From the NCBI RefSeq assembly GCF_014268585.2, contig NZ_CP077092.1:186001-250000 (forward strand): a DNA stretch of 64,000 bases, given 5' to 3'. The stretch comes from Pseudomonas iranensis. Its GTDB lineage: Bacteria > Pseudomonadota > Gammaproteobacteria > Pseudomonadales > Pseudomonadaceae. The position numbers and the translations under genes are program-made. The notes under the pieces are model-generated. The model searched no databases, was not told the DNA's origin, and was given only the letters and a program-made list of their open reading frames with translations. Below are positions 34,502 through 47,823 of this stretch, in pieces; the stretch's first letter is position 1, and each line of letters begins with the position of its first letter.

Positions 34502-35605
34502 ATGCATTTCACCATTCAACGCGAAGCCCTGTTGAAACCCCTGCAACTGGTCGCAGGCGTCGTCGAGCGCCGACAGACCTTGCCGGTACTGTCCAACGTG
34601 CTGTTGGTCGTCGAAGGCCAGCAACTGTCGCTGACCGGTACCGACCTGGAAGTCGAACTGGTCGGTCGTGTGCAACTCGAAGAGCCGGCCGAAACGGGCT
34701 CCATCACCGTGCCGGCGCGCAAGCTGATGGATATCTGCAAAAGCCTGCCCAACGATGCGCTGATCGACATCAAGGTCGACGAGCAGAAGCTGGTGGTGAA
34801 GGCCGGTCGTAGCCGCTTCACCCTGTCGACCCTGCCGGCCAACGATTTCCCGACCGTCGAAGAAGGCCCGGGCTCGCTGACCTGCAGCCTGGAGCAGAGC
34901 AAACTGCGTCGCTTGATCGAACGCACCAGCTTCGCCATGGCCCAGCAGGACGTGCGTTACTACCTCAACGGCATGCTGCTGGAAGTTTCCGCTGGTGTGA
35001 TCCGCGCTGTGGCCACCGACGGACACCGTCTGGCGATGTGCTCGATGCAGGCCGATATCGGTCAGCCGGATCGTCATCAGGTGATCGTGCCGCGCAAAGG
35101 TATCCTCGAACTGGCGCGTCTGCTCACTGAGCCGGATGGCAATGTCAGCATCGTCCTCGGCCAGCACCATATCCGCGCCACCACGGGCGAGTTCACTTTC
35201 ACCTCGAAACTGGTCGACGGTAAATTCCCCGATTACGAGCGCGTCCTGCCGAAAGGTGGCGACAAACTGGTACTCGGCGATCGTCAGGCACTGCGTGAAG
35301 CGTTCAGCCGTACCGCGATTCTGTCCAACGAGAAGTACCGCGGTATCCGTCTGCAACTGGCCAGCGGTCAGTTGAAGATCCAGGCCAACAACCCGGAGCA
35401 GGAAGAAGCGGAAGAAGAAGTGGGCGTTGAGTACAACGGCGGCTCGCTGGAGATCGGTTTCAACGTCAGCTACCTGCTCGACGTGCTGGGTGTGATGACC
35501 ACCGAGCAGGTTCGCCTGATCCTGTCCGACTCCAACAGCAGTGCGCTGGTGCAAGAGTCCGACAATGACGATTCGGCTTACGTTGTCATGCCGATGCGTC
35601 TGTAA
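34502..35605 (+). CDS. dnaN: DNA polymerase III sliding clamp (beta subunit)
   Basis: Ring-forming processivity factor of 367 residues, three repeats of the clamp fold. It starts MHFTIQREALLKPLQLVAGVVERRQTLPVL-type sequence typical of the family and ends in the conserved YVVMPMRL. It tethers Pol III and also scaffolds regulatory inactivation of DnaA. It is in the dnaA-dnaN-recF-gyrB set, 14 bases before recF. Confidence 0.98.
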   Translation: MHFTIQREALLKPLQLVAGVVERRQTLPVLSNVLLVVEGQQLSLTGTDLEVELVGRVQLEEPAETGSITVPARKLMDICKSLPNDALIDIKVDEQKLVVKAGRSRFTLSTLPANDFPTVEEGPGSLTCSLEQSKLRRLIERTSFAMAQQDVRYYLNGMLLEVSAGVIRAVATDGHRLAMCSMQADIGQPDRHQVIVPRKGILELARLLTEPDGNVSIVLGQHHIRATTGEFTFTSKLVDGKFPDYERVLPKGGDKLVLGDRQALREAFSRTAILSNEKYRGIRLQLASGQLKIQANNPEQEEAEEEVGVEYNGGSLEIGFNVSYLLDVLGVMTTEQVRLILSDSNSSALVQESDNDDSAYVVMPMRL

Positions 35606-35619
35606 TCAGCTGATCCTGA

Positions 35620-39146
<3,527 letters not shown>

Positions 39147-39168
39147 TCCTGATTGCTATCCGCTCATG

Positions 39169-39196
39169 AAAAACCCCGGCCAATGCCGGGGTTTTT
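39169..39196. terminator. Bidirectional terminator between gyrB and the response regulator
   Basis: A 12-bp perfect stem (AAAAACCCCGGC with GCCGGGGTTTTT) around CAAT, ending in eight T. It serves rightward gyrB and probably the convergent response regulator. Confidence 0.93.
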
Positions 39197-39202
39197 TTTG
39201 CC

Positions 39203-39922
39203 TCACTCATTCCCAGTGCCGACACTTTCCAACCGATACCCATACCCATAAATCGTCAGCAGCTGCCAACCCCGATCCGCTGTCAGCCCGAGCTTGTTGC
39301 GCAATCGGTAGATGTGCGTATCCAGTGGCCGCGAGGAAGTCGTCTCTTCGTTCGGCCAGAAGCGCTCGTACAGGTAATCCCGCGACAATGGTCGACCCAG
39401 GTTGCTGAACAGGCAGCGCGCCAAGCGGTATTCGCGTTCGGTCATGAGGATCGGTTTGCCTTCACGGGTGACGGTCAGTTCGGCGTCGTCGAAAGTCAGA
39501 TCGTGAAACGTCTGTATTTCGCCCGCCGCGCTGCGCGGTTGGCTATGCCGACGCAATACCGCTGCCACCCTCGCCTTCAACTCATTCGGGCGAAACGGCT
39601 TGCTGACATAATCGTCGGCCCCGGCATTCAAGGCTTGAACGATATCGCTCTCGCCGTCGCGGCTGGTGAGCATGATCGCTGCCGGTGGCGCGTCCATGTG
39701 TTCGCGGGTCCAGCGCAGCAGTGCCAGGCCCGTGAGATCAGGAAGTTGCCAATCGAGGATCAGCAGGTCAAAAGTCTCCCGACGCAACTGGCGCAACAAG
39801 TCTTCGCCGCGCTCGAAGCCGTGCAGTGACCACGGCTGTTCGCCAGCTTCGGCCATTTGCTCCAGGGTTTGCTCGACCCGGCGCAGTTCGGCAGGTTCGT
39901 CGTCCAGAATGGCAACGCGCAT
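39203..39922 (-). CDS. OmpR-type response regulator
   Basis: Two-component regulator of 239 residues. The receiver domain (1-120) has acidic residues D7/D8 in LDDE, the phosphoacceptor D57 in LILDWQLPD and the conserved Lys in SKPF. The C-terminal winged helix (about 140-235) contains LTEREYRLARCLFSNLGR-like and RPLDTHIYRLRNKLG segments. The ATG at 39922 (MRVAILDDEP) is chosen over an upstream in-frame start that adds 13 unlike residues. The divergent histidine kinase at 40087 is the likely partner; the signal and targets are unknown. Confidence 0.9.
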   Translation of the reverse strand: MRVAILDDEPAELRRVEQTLEQMAEAGEQPWSLHGFERGEDLLRQLRRETFDLLILDWQLPDLTGLALLRWTREHMDAPPAAIMLTSRDGESDIVQALNAGADDYVSKPFRPNELKARVAAVLRRHSQPRSAAGEIQTFHDLTFDDAELTVTREGKPILMTEREYRLARCLFSNLGRPLSRDYLYERFWPNEETTSSRPLDTHIYRLRNKLGLTADRGWQLLTIYGYGYRLESVGTGNE

Positions 39923-40086
39923 CGGCGGTGTTCCTTGTCGCTGGGGCTGGGATGTCGACAATAGCGACTCCGCGGCCGCGATGAAAGAAGCAGCCCGCCG
40001 GATGTCGACGTCCGCTATGATTCTTCGGGTCTACGCCTCAGACCCGAGACCTATGAAACCATTCCCACTGCCCTGCCCTGTGCCTC

Positions 40087-41622
40087 ATGCATAACACTCA
40101 ACGCCGACGTGAAAGTCGTGAGCCGAGCCAGGTCCAGCGTCTGTTCCGCCGGCTGGTGCGCGAGTGGTTGTGGATAAGTCTAGTGCTGTTGCCGCTGACT
40201 GCCTTGTTGTCTCATCGCGCCCAGATCAATCTGCATAATCCGTCGCCAGCGCCCGGCGCGCTGTTGTCCGTGGCGATGATCGCCGGTGTACTGGGATTAT
40301 TGCTGTGGCGTCCGCGTTGGGCGCTGTGGGTCACCTTGATCGGCATGGCCTGTGCGCTGATCGCCAGCGCCCTCCTGGCCGAAGTCCGCTACTGGTGGTC
40401 GCCAACGCCAGCAGCGCTGGGGATGTTGTTCGGTTACCTGATCTGGAACTGGCGACGCCTGAGCGTGGTGCTGACCTATTTCGGCTGGGAGCTGGCACGT
40501 CTGGACAGCGAACCGAAAGTCTTCCCAGAACGCCGCCGGACCCGCTTCACCGGTGCCGACCGTTTGCAGGGCCAGATCATGGCGCTCGAACAAGCCATGA
40601 GCCGCACCCGCGACACCCGGCGGTTCATTGCCGATGGCCTGGAATACCTGCCGGTGGCGACGCTGATCAGTGATCCGCTGGGCAAGATTCTGCTGGGCAA
40701 TCGCAAGGCGCGCGAACTGTTCGAAGATTCGCTGGTGGGCGATGACGTACTCGAGCAACTGGCGCGGCTCGGCTATCCGGAATTATCCACAGCGCCGCGA
40801 CCGCCGCTGGCCACCCTGCCGCTGCTGGAATTTCGCGATCACAAGGAGCGCAGTCTGCGCCTGGAAAGAGCGGCGCTGCTGCCGGTCGACGGCGATACGC
40901 CGATCGGTTGGCTGCTCAGCCTGACGGATTTGAGTGCCGAGCGTGCGGCCGAGGAGCAGCGCGGCGTTCTGCTGCGTTTTCTGTCCCACGACCTGCGGGC
41001 GCCGCATTCGGCAATCCTCGCCCTGCTGGATGTGCATCGTCATCAAGCGGGCGCTGATGCGCCGTTGTTCGAGCAGATTGAGCGTCAGGTGCGTCGCGCG
41101 CTGGATCTGACCGATGGTTTCGTCTTGTTGGCGCGGGCTGAGTCCGAGACCTATCAGTTCCGCCCGACATTGTTCGCGATGCTGGTATTGGACGTCCTCG
41201 ATCAGGCCCTGCCCATCGCCCAGCAGAAACGCATCGAGCTGCTCAACGAAGTTGATGAGGAATGTCAGGAGCGGCTGATTCTGGCCGATCAGGGATTGCT
41301 GACTCGCGCCCTGTTCAACCTGCTGGAAAACGCGATCAAGTACAGCCCGGCAGACAGCACGGTGCAACTGACGGTCAGCTGTGATGGGCAGTGGCTGCGC
41401 TGCGAATTGTCCGATCAGGGCAAGGGCATTGCCGCCGATGAATTGCCTGACCTGTTCAGCCAGTATCGGCGTTTCTCCTCCGCCCAGGGCATCGACGGTG
41501 TGGGCCTGGGTCTGTCGATGGTCAAAGCCGTGATTGATCATCATGGCGGCACAATCGAGTGTCGCAGCGTGGTCGACGCGGGAACCACATTCCGCATCGA
41601 TTTGCCGCTGATTTCTGAATGA
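40087..41622 (+). CDS. Membrane sensor histidine kinase lacking a recognisable periplasmic sensor
   Basis: Kinase of 511 residues, divergent from its probable response regulator. Four hydrophobic segments occupy about 27-43, 57-75, 79-98 and 106-120. A PAS-like region (about 181-285) is followed by the phosphoacceptor H301 in FLSHDLRAPHS and a HATPase_c domain: N411/N415 in LFNLLENAIKYS, DQGKGIA at 443-449 and GVGLGLS at 471-477. The first helix and the last three helices resemble those that bracket the extracytoplasmic domain of CHASE2 kinases, but that roughly 200-residue domain is absent. DnaA boxes lie at 40169 and 40783. Confidence 0.85.
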   Translation: MHNTQRRRESREPSQVQRLFRRLVREWLWISLVLLPLTALLSHRAQINLHNPSPAPGALLSVAMIAGVLGLLLWRPRWALWVTLIGMACALIASALLAEVRYWWSPTPAALGMLFGYLIWNWRRLSVVLTYFGWELARLDSEPKVFPERRRTRFTGADRLQGQIMALEQAMSRTRDTRRFIADGLEYLPVATLISDPLGKILLGNRKARELFEDSLVGDDVLEQLARLGYPELSTAPRPPLATLPLLEFRDHKERSLRLERAALLPVDGDTPIGWLLSLTDLSAERAAEEQRGVLLRFLSHDLRAPHSAILALLDVHRHQAGADAPLFEQIERQVRRALDLTDGFVLLARAESETYQFRPTLFAMLVLDVLDQALPIAQQKRIELLNEVDEECQERLILADQGLLTRALFNLLENAIKYSPADSTVQLTVSCDGQWLRCELSDQGKGIAADELPDLFSQYRRFSSAQGIDGVGLGLSMVKAVIDHHGGTIECRSVVDAGTTFRIDLPLISE

Positions 41623-41633
41623 AAAAGAGGCAC

Positions 41634-41664
41634 AAAAAAACCGGCTATAACGACCGGTTTTTTT
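41634..41664. terminator. Bidirectional intrinsic terminator after the histidine kinase
   Basis: Arms AAAAAAACCGG and CCGGTTTTTTT pair around a nine-base loop. It ends the kinase transcript and perhaps that of the convergent acyltransferase. The rest of the gap to 41792 is A+T-rich with an exact DnaA box at 41780-41788 and no gene. Confidence 0.9.
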
Positions 41665-41792
41665 ACATCCGAATAAAACTTATGCACGGATTTCGTTCAA
41701 CTTGTCGATTTAAAAATATCGATGAAAATCAATAAGTTACAAAACGATCACGGACTTTTGAAGCAAAAGCGTACACAGGTTATCCACAAAAT

Positions 41793-42572
41793 TCAGACAG
41801 CCAGTTGATCACTCGCGGCCGGTGCCTGTGGCGCCGGTGGCAGCGAGCCCATATCGCGCTGGGTCTTCTCGTTCCACGCCTGCACACGGTCATTGAGATC
41901 AGCGATGGCGCGCGGCCCGCTGCCTTCGGCATACATCGGTTCGCCAATGACCACGGTGATCACTCCGGCCTTTTTGCCCCAGCCGATTTTTGGCCAGAAT
42001 TTGCCGGCATTGTGTGCAATCGGCAGCACCGGAAGCGCCGCATTCACCGCCAATGCGCTGCCACTGCGGGAGAATTTTCCGACAGTGCCGTAGGGGACTC
42101 GTGTGCCTTCGGGGAAGATCAGCACCCAGACGTTGTCCTTGAGCAGCTCGTCGCCTTTGGCCGCGACTTGTTTGAGCGCGGCCTTCGGGTTGTCGCGGTC
42201 GATGGCGATCGGGCGCAGCATGGCCATGGCCCAGCCGAAGAACGGCACGTAAAGCAATTCGCGCTTGAGCACTTGGCTCAATGGCGAGAAATAAGCGGAG
42301 AGAAAAAACGTCTCCCATGTGCTCTGGTGGTTCGATTGAATCACGCAGGGCCGGTCCGGCACGTTTTCCGCGCCTTTGATTTCGTAGCGGATACCGAGGA
42401 AAACCTTGGTCAGCCACAGGGCGCAACGGCACCAGTACACGTTGATGAAACGATAGCGCGCCTTGAAGGACAGAAACGGCGCGATGAAAAAGCTCAGGCT
42501 GCACCACAGCAACGCTGTTGTGCCCAGCAGCAGATAGAAAAGAAAGATTCTGAAGGCCCGCAGTATCGACAT
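41793..42572 (-). CDS. hdtS: 1-acyl-glycerol-3-phosphate acyltransferase, HdtS/LptA-like
   Basis: PlsC-family acyltransferase of 259 residues. An N-terminal membrane helix (about 8-32) is followed by the catalytic NHQSTWE (H82 and E87; the family usually has H-x4-D) and FPEGTR at 153-158. The expected reaction is transfer of an acyl chain to lysophosphatidate at the inner membrane. By position between gyrB and gmhB-glyS it matches P. aeruginosa PA0005 (lptA) and P. fluorescens F113 HdtS, for which acyl-homoserine lactone production has been reported. Whether this copy makes any signal cannot be told from sequence. It lies 83 bases after gmhB. Confidence 0.85.
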   Translation of the reverse strand: MSILRAFRIFLFYLLLGTTALLWCSLSFFIAPFLSFKARYRFINVYWCRCALWLTKVFLGIRYEIKGAENVPDRPCVIQSNHQSTWETFFLSAYFSPLSQVLKRELLYVPFFGWAMAMLRPIAIDRDNPKAALKQVAAKGDELLKDNVWVLIFPEGTRVPYGTVGKFSRSGSALAVNAALPVLPIAHNAGKFWPKIGWGKKAGVITVVIGEPMYAEGSGPRAIADLNDRVQAWNEKTQRDMGSLPPAPQAPAASDQLAV

Positions 42573-42655
42573 GGCGACGGTTACCGTTACGGGGCAATGC
42601 CCGACTGTTCAAGCGCACTCCCGAGCAATCCCTGGCCAGGAATTTCAGAAGTACT

Positions 42656-43189
42656 CTAGTTGTGGATAAGTTCTGCGGCTATCGCCGCCAGATCGTCAAA
42701 AATCAGAGTGCCAACCGGCAGGGTTTTGCCCTGAGTCTTTTCGCCTTTCCCGGTCTTCACCAAAACTGGCTGTGAATCGACGGCTTTGGCGGCCTCCAGG
42801 TCACCAAGGCTGTCGCCGACGAACCAGACGTTGGTCAACGGCACCGTGTAATGCTCGGCAATGGCTTTCAGCATTCCCGGTTTCGGTTTGCGGCAATCGC
42901 AACCTTCGTCCGGGCCGTGCGGGCAATACACGATCAGACCGACTTCGCCGCCCTGCTCCGCGACCAGCTCGCGCAGGCGCGCGTGCATGGCCTCGAGGGT
43001 GGCGAGGTCGTAGTAGCCGCGAGCAATGCCCGACTGGTTGGTGGCCACCGCCACCGTCCAGCCGGCCTTGCTCAACTGCGCAATCGCTTCGATCGAGCCG
43101 GGCAACGGAATCCACTCCTCCACCGACTTGATGTAGGCATCGGAGTCGTAATTGATCACGCCGTCACGATCGAGAATCAGCAGTTTCAA
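42656..43189 (-). CDS. gmhB: D-glycero-beta-D-manno-heptose-1,7-bisphosphate 7-phosphatase
   Basis: HAD-family phosphatase of 177 residues that removes the 7-phosphate from heptose bisphosphate in ADP-heptose synthesis for the LPS core. The nucleophile and acid are D7 and D9 in LILDRDGVIN; metal-binding Cys residues are in the loop CPHGPDEGCDCRKPKPG. The start is TTG at 43189 (MKLLILDRDG), eight bases after AGGG; the longer frame into glyS is not supported. It follows glyS by ten bases. Confidence 0.93.
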   Translation of the reverse strand: MKLLILDRDGVINYDSDAYIKSVEEWIPLPGSIEAIAQLSKAGWTVAVATNQSGIARGYYDLATLEAMHARLRELVAEQGGEVGLIVYCPHGPDEGCDCRKPKPGMLKAIAEHYTVPLTNVWFVGDSLGDLEAAKAVDSQPVLVKTGKGEKTQGKTLPVGTLIFDDLAAIAAELIHN

Positions 43190-43199
43190 CAGCAATCCC

Positions 43200-45254
43200 T
43201 CAACCCAGCAGCGAAATGTCGGCAACACCGAGGAACAGACCACGCAGACGCGCCAGCAGCGCGTAACGGTTGGCCCGCACATTGGCGTCGTCGGCATTGA
43301 CCATCACCGCGTCGAAGAACGCATCGACCGGCTCGCGCAGTGCCGCCAGGCGTGCCAGCGATTCGTTGTACTGACGCGCCGCGGCCATTGGCTGAACCGC
43401 TTGATCCGCTTGCTGGATTGCCGAATACAGCGAGAACTCGTTGGCGTTGTCGAAATACTTGGCCTCGACCACGGTCGGTACCGAGCCTTCGACTTTGCTC
43501 AAAAGGTTCGATACGCGCTTGTTCACCGCCGCCAGCGCTGCCGCTTCCGGCAGTTTGCGGAAGGCCTGCACCGCCTGCACACGCTGGTCGAAGTCCAGCG
43601 CCGAGCCTGGCTTGAGCGCACGTACCGACAGGTAAGTGGCGACGTCGACGCCTTCATCTTCATAACGCGCACGCAGACGGTCGAAGATGAATTCCAGCAC
43701 GGCTTCGTTGAGGCCGGCCGCCTTGACCTTGCCGCCGAACGCATTCACCGCGAAAGCCACGGCGTCGTTCAGGTCCAGATCCAGTTGTTTCTCGATCAGG
43801 ATCCGCAGCACGCCCAGTGCCGCACGGCGCAGGGCATAAGGGTCTTTGCTGCCGGTTGGCAGCATGCCGATACCGAAGATGCCGACCAGAGTGTCGAGCT
43901 TGTCGGCGATGGCGACAGCTGCACCGGTCAGGGTCGCTGGCAATTCGGCGCCGGCACCGCGTGGCATGTACTGCTCGTTCAGTGCCAGCGCGACATCCTG
44001 TGGCTCGCCGTCATTGAGGGCGTAGTAGTAACCGGCGACACCTTGCATCTCCGGGAACTCGCCGACCATTTCGGTGGCCAGGTCGCACTTCGACAGCAGG
44101 CCCGCACGGGCAGCCCACGAGGCGTTGCCGCCGATGCGTGCGGCGATGTACGCGGCCAGTTTCGATACGCGCTCGGCCTTGTCGTAGACGCTGCCGAGTT
44201 TTTCCTGGAACACCACGTTCTGCAGGCGCAGGTTGAAGTCTTCGAGCTTCTGCTTCTTGTCCTGCTTGAAGAAGAACTCGGCGTCGGTCAGGCGTGGGCG
44301 AACCACTTTCTCGTTACCGGCGATGATCTGCTGCGGGTCTTTGCTTTCGATGTTGGCCACGGTAATGAAACGTGGCAGCAACTTGCCGTCGGCATCCAGC
44401 AGGCAGAAGTACTTCTGGTTGTCCTGCATGGTGGTGATCAGCGCTTCCTGCGGCACGTCGAGGAAGCGTTCCTCGAACGAGCACACCAGCGGCACCGGCC
44501 ATTCGACCAGCGCGGTCACTTCGTCGAGCAGCGCCGGCGGTACGATCGCCGTGCCTTCCTGACGGGTGGCCAACTCTTCGGTGCGCTTGCTGATGATCTC
44601 GCGACGCTCGTTGGCATCGGCCAATACGTAAGCGGCACGCAGGTCGGCGAGGTAGCTCGACGGCGAACCGATGCGTACGGCTTGCGGATGGTGGAAACGG
44701 TGACCACGGGATTCACGGCCAGCCTTCTGCGCGAGGATCGTGCAGTCGATGACCTGATCACCGAGCAGCATCACCAGCCACTGGGTCGGACGCACGAATT
44801 CTTCCTTGCGCGCACCCCAACGCATGCGTTTCGGAATCGGCAGGTCGTTCAGCGAATCTTCGACGATGGTCGGCAGCAGGCTCGCAGTCGGCTTGCCGGC
44901 GATGTTCTGGCTGTAGCGCAGTTTCGGACCGCTCTGGTCGATTTCGCTCAGCTCGACGCCGCACTTCTTGGCGAAACCGAGCGCGGCCTGAGTCGGATTG
45001 CCGTCAGCGTCGAACGCGGCCTGACGTGGCGGGCCATCGAGGTTGATGCTGCGATCCGGCTGCTGAGTAGCCAGCGCAGTGATCAGCACGGCCAGACGAC
45101 GTGGCGCGGCATACACGGTTTTGCTTTCGTAGCTCAGGCCGGCGGCTTGCAGGCCCTTGTCGATACCGGCGAGGAACGCATCAGCCAAAGTGTTCAGGGC
45201 TTTGGGTGGCAGTTCTTCGGTGCCCAGTTCAACCAGAAAATCTTGCGCACTCAT
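43200..45254 (-). CDS. glyS: Glycyl-tRNA synthetase beta subunit
   Basis: Large subunit of the alpha2beta2 glycyl-tRNA synthetase, 684 residues. It begins [20 protein letters not shown], the family start. It carries the HD-like and anticodon-binding domains that recognise tRNA(Gly), while GlyQ carries the aminoacylation site. Its ATG overlaps the glyQ stop (ATGA), ensuring balanced synthesis. No DnaA box was found in this gene. Confidence 0.98.
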   Translation of the reverse strand: MSAQDFLVELGTEELPPKALNTLADAFLAGIDKGLQAAGLSYESKTVYAAPRRLAVLITALATQQPDRSINLDGPPRQAAFDADGNPTQAALGFAKKCGVELSEIDQSGPKLRYSQNIAGKPTASLLPTIVEDSLNDLPIPKRMRWGARKEEFVRPTQWLVMLLGDQVIDCTILAQKAGRESRGHRFHHPQAVRIGSPSSYLADLRAAYVLADANERREIISKRTEELATRQEGTAIVPPALLDEVTALVEWPVPLVCSFEERFLDVPQEALITTMQDNQKYFCLLDADGKLLPRFITVANIESKDPQQIIAGNEKVVRPRLTDAEFFFKQDKKQKLEDFNLRLQNVVFQEKLGSVYDKAERVSKLAAYIAARIGGNASWAARAGLLSKCDLATEMVGEFPEMQGVAGYYYALNDGEPQDVALALNEQYMPRGAGAELPATLTGAAVAIADKLDTLVGIFGIGMLPTGSKDPYALRRAALGVLRILIEKQLDLDLNDAVAFAVNAFGGKVKAAGLNEAVLEFIFDRLRARYEDEGVDVATYLSVRALKPGSALDFDQRVQAVQAFRKLPEAAALAAVNKRVSNLLSKVEGSVPTVVEAKYFDNANEFSLYSAIQQADQAVQPMAAARQYNESLARLAALREPVDAFFDAVMVNADDANVRANRYALLARLRGLFLGVADISLLG

Positions 45255-46204
45255 TGTGCAGCCTCCAGCTTGGCCAGTACTTCATCACGCAGGTCCGGGG
45301 TCGCCATCGGGAAGCCCAGCTTGGCGCGGGCCAGCAGGTAGGCTTGCGCAACGGAACGCGCCAGGGTGCGTACGCGCAGAATGTATTGCTGACGCGCAGT
45401 CACCGAGATCGCCCGGCGCGCATCCAGCAGGTTGAAGGTGTGCGACGCCTTCAGCACCATTTCGTAGCTCGGCAACGGCAGCGGCTGGTCGAGTTCGATC
45501 AGGCGCTTGGCTTCGCTTTCATAGAAGTCGAACAACTCGAACAGTTTGTCGACGTTGGCGTGTTCGAAGTTGTAGGTGGACTGCTCCACTTCGTTCTGGT
45601 GGAACACATCGCCATAGGTGACTTTGCCGAACGGACCGTCAGCCCAGACCAGGTCGTAGACCGAATCGACGCCTTGCAGGTACATCGCCAGACGCTCGAG
45701 ACCGTAGGTGATCTCGCCGGTCACCGGGTAGCACTCGATGCCGCCCGCTTGCTGGAAGTAGGTGAACTGGGTGACTTCCATGCCATTGAGCCAGACTTCC
45801 CAGCCCAGACCCCAGGCGCCGAGGGTCGGCGATTCCCAGTTGTCTTCGACGAAGCGGATGTCGTGCACCAGCGGGTCGAGGCCGACATGCTTGAGCGAGC
45901 CCAGGTACAGTTCCTGGAAGTTGTCCGGGTTCGGCTTCAGGACTACCTGGAACTGGTAGTAGTGCTGCAGACGGTTCGGGTTTTCGCCGTAACGGCCGTC
46001 AGTCGGACGGCGGCTTGGCTGCACGTACGCGGCGTTCCAGGTTTCCGGGCCGATGGCGCGCAGGAAGGTCGCGGTGTGGAAAGTGCCGGCGCCTACTTCC
46101 ATATCGTAGGGCTGAAGTACCACACAACCTTGCTCGGCCCAGTATTGCTGGAGCGCGAGGATCAAGTCTTGGAAGGTACGCACGGCTGGCGTAGGCTGGC
46201 TCAC
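45251..46204 (-). CDS. glyQ: Glycyl-tRNA synthetase alpha subunit
   Basis: Catalytic class II subunit of 317 residues that activates glycine and charges tRNA(Gly) with GlyS. It starts from GTG at 46204 ([16 protein letters not shown]); an upstream extension of 44 codons overlaps the tag leader and is unlike the family. The core [21 protein letters not shown] and [12 protein letters not shown] motifs are present. It is divergent from tag with an 81-base gap. Confidence 0.98.
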   Translation of the reverse strand: MSQPTPAVRTFQDLILALQQYWAEQGCVVLQPYDMEVGAGTFHTATFLRAIGPETWNAAYVQPSRRPTDGRYGENPNRLQHYYQFQVVLKPNPDNFQELYLGSLKHVGLDPLVHDIRFVEDNWESPTLGAWGLGWEVWLNGMEVTQFTYFQQAGGIECYPVTGEITYGLERLAMYLQGVDSVYDLVWADGPFGKVTYGDVFHQNEVEQSTYNFEHANVDKLFELFDFYESEAKRLIELDQPLPLPSYEMVLKASHTFNLLDARRAISVTARQQYILRVRTLARSVAQAYLLARAKLGFPMATPDLRDEVLAKLEAAQ

Positions 46205-46285
46205 GAAATTCACCTGTTTCTTGGGCTGCGATTTAAAGAGCGGGAGTATACCCGATTCGTTGCTGCGCACGCCCCCTGGAGCCTT

Positions 46286-46843
46286 ATGCCACGCTGCTTT
46301 TGGTGTACCGAAGATCCGTTGTACATGGCTTATCACGATCAGGAGTGGGGCACGCCGCTGCGCGATGCGCAGGGTTTGTTCGAGTTGCTTTTGCTCGAAG
46401 GGTTCCAGGCCGGGCTGTCGTGGATCACTGTGTTGCGCAAACGTGAGCGCTATCGCGAGGTGCTGTTCGGCTTTGACGTGCAGCGCGTGGCGCAGATGAG
46501 TGACGCCGAAATCGACGAGCTCATGCTCGACCCGGGCATCATCCGCAATCGCCTGAAACTCAACGCCGCCCGGCGCAATGCCCAGGCGTGGCTGGCGCTG
46601 GAGGATCCGGTGGCGTTGCTCTGGTCATTCGTGGGCGACCAACCGATCATCAATCATTTCAAGGATCGCAGCGAAGTCCCGGCGATCACCCCCGAAGCGC
46701 TGGCAATGAGCAAAGCGCTGAAAAAAGCCGGATTCACCTTCGTCGGTCCGACCATTTGCTACGCGCTGATGCAGGCCTCGGGCATGGTCATGGACCACAC
46801 CCAGGATTGCGACCGCTACGCGCAGCTCGCCAACGCCGGTTAG
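46286..46843 (+). CDS. tag: DNA-3-methyladenine glycosylase I
   Basis: Base-excision repair enzyme of 185 residues that removes 3-methyladenine from alkylated DNA. Zinc-site residues C4 and H17 ([16 protein letters not shown]) are present, as are the C-terminal His and Cys in DHTQDCDRY. The helix-hairpin-helix region [16 protein letters not shown] and [11 protein letters not shown] follow the E. coli Tag pattern. The ATG at 46286 is selected because the frame upstream runs antisense through glyQ. Confidence 0.95.
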   Translation: MPRCFWCTEDPLYMAYHDQEWGTPLRDAQGLFELLLLEGFQAGLSWITVLRKRERYREVLFGFDVQRVAQMSDAEIDELMLDPGIIRNRLKLNAARRNAQAWLALEDPVALLWSFVGDQPIINHFKDRSEVPAITPEALAMSKALKKAGFTFVGPTICYALMQASGMVMDHTQDCDRYAQLANAG

Positions 46844-46884
46844 AATGCCCGCCTCGCGCACAGCACAAAGATCAGGAGTGACCT

Positions 46885-47772
46885 GTGGAAAAGTTTAAAG
46901 GCGCCTTGCTGGTAGGCGCTCTGCGGCTGTTTGCCCTGCTGCCATGGCGAGCCGTGCAGGCCGTGGGTTCGGCGATCGGCTGGATCATGTGGAAAACCCC
47001 CAACCGTTCCCGCGACGTGGTGCGGATCAACCTCGCCAAATGTTTTCCACAGATGGATGCGGCCGAACGCGAGCGTCTGGTCGGTCAGAGTCTGAAGGAC
47101 ATCGGCAAGTCACTGACCGAAAGCGCCTGCGCGTGGATCTGGCCGGCGCAGCGCTCGATCGATCTGGTCCGTGAAGTCGAAGGCCTCGATGTGTTGAAAG
47201 ACGCGCTGGCCTCGGGCAAAGGCGTGGTCGGCATCACCAGCCACCTCGGCAACTGGGAAGTGCTCAACCACTTCTATTGCAGCCAGTGCAAACCGATCAT
47301 TTTCTACCGTCCGCCGAAGCTCAAGGCAGTGGATGAATTGCTGCGCAAACAGCGTGTGCAGCTGGGCAACAAGGTCGCGGCGTCGACCAAGGAAGGCATT
47401 CTCAGCGTCATCAAGGAAGTGCGTAAGGGCGGTGCCGTGGGCATCCCCGCCGACCCGGAACCGGCCGAATCCGCAGGGATTTTCGTGCCGTTCTTTGCCA
47501 CTCAGGCACTGACCAGCAAATTCGTGCCGAACATGCTGGCCGGCGGCAAAGCGGTGGGTGTATTCCTGCACGCCCTGCGCCTGCCTGACGGCTCGGGCTA
47601 CAAAGTCATTCTCGAAGCCGCGCCAGAAGCCATGTACAGCACCGATACCGCGGAGTCCTGCGCAGCCATGAGCAAAGTGGTCGAGCGTTACGTCGCGGCG
47701 TATCCGAGCCAGTACATGTGGAGCATGAAGCGCTTCAAGAAGCGTCCGCCGGGCGAGGCGCGCTGGTACTGA
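46885..47772 (+). CDS. Lipid A late acyltransferase family protein (LpxL/HtrB-like)
   Basis: Inner-membrane acyltransferase of 295 residues adding a secondary fatty acid to lipid A. An N-terminal hydrophobic helix (about 8-36) precedes the catalytic SHLGNWE, with H120 and E125. The start is GTG at 46885 with an upstream AGGAG. By position it is the orthologue of P. aeruginosa PA0011, one of two HtrB paralogues. It lies 41 bases after tag and is near other LPS genes (gmhB). Confidence 0.88.
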   Translation: MEKFKGALLVGALRLFALLPWRAVQAVGSAIGWIMWKTPNRSRDVVRINLAKCFPQMDAAERERLVGQSLKDIGKSLTESACAWIWPAQRSIDLVREVEGLDVLKDALASGKGVVGITSHLGNWEVLNHFYCSQCKPIIFYRPPKLKAVDELLRKQRVQLGNKVAASTKEGILSVIKEVRKGGAVGIPADPEPAESAGIFVPFFATQALTSKFVPNMLAGGKAVGVFLHALRLPDGSGYKVILEAAPEAMYSTDTAESCAAMSKVVERYVAAYPSQYMWSMKRFKKRPPGEARWY

Positions 47773-47823
47773 GCGGCTTCGATCTGATGACGGTCATTGG
47801 AGACGCCTTGTGCTGTCTATAGC

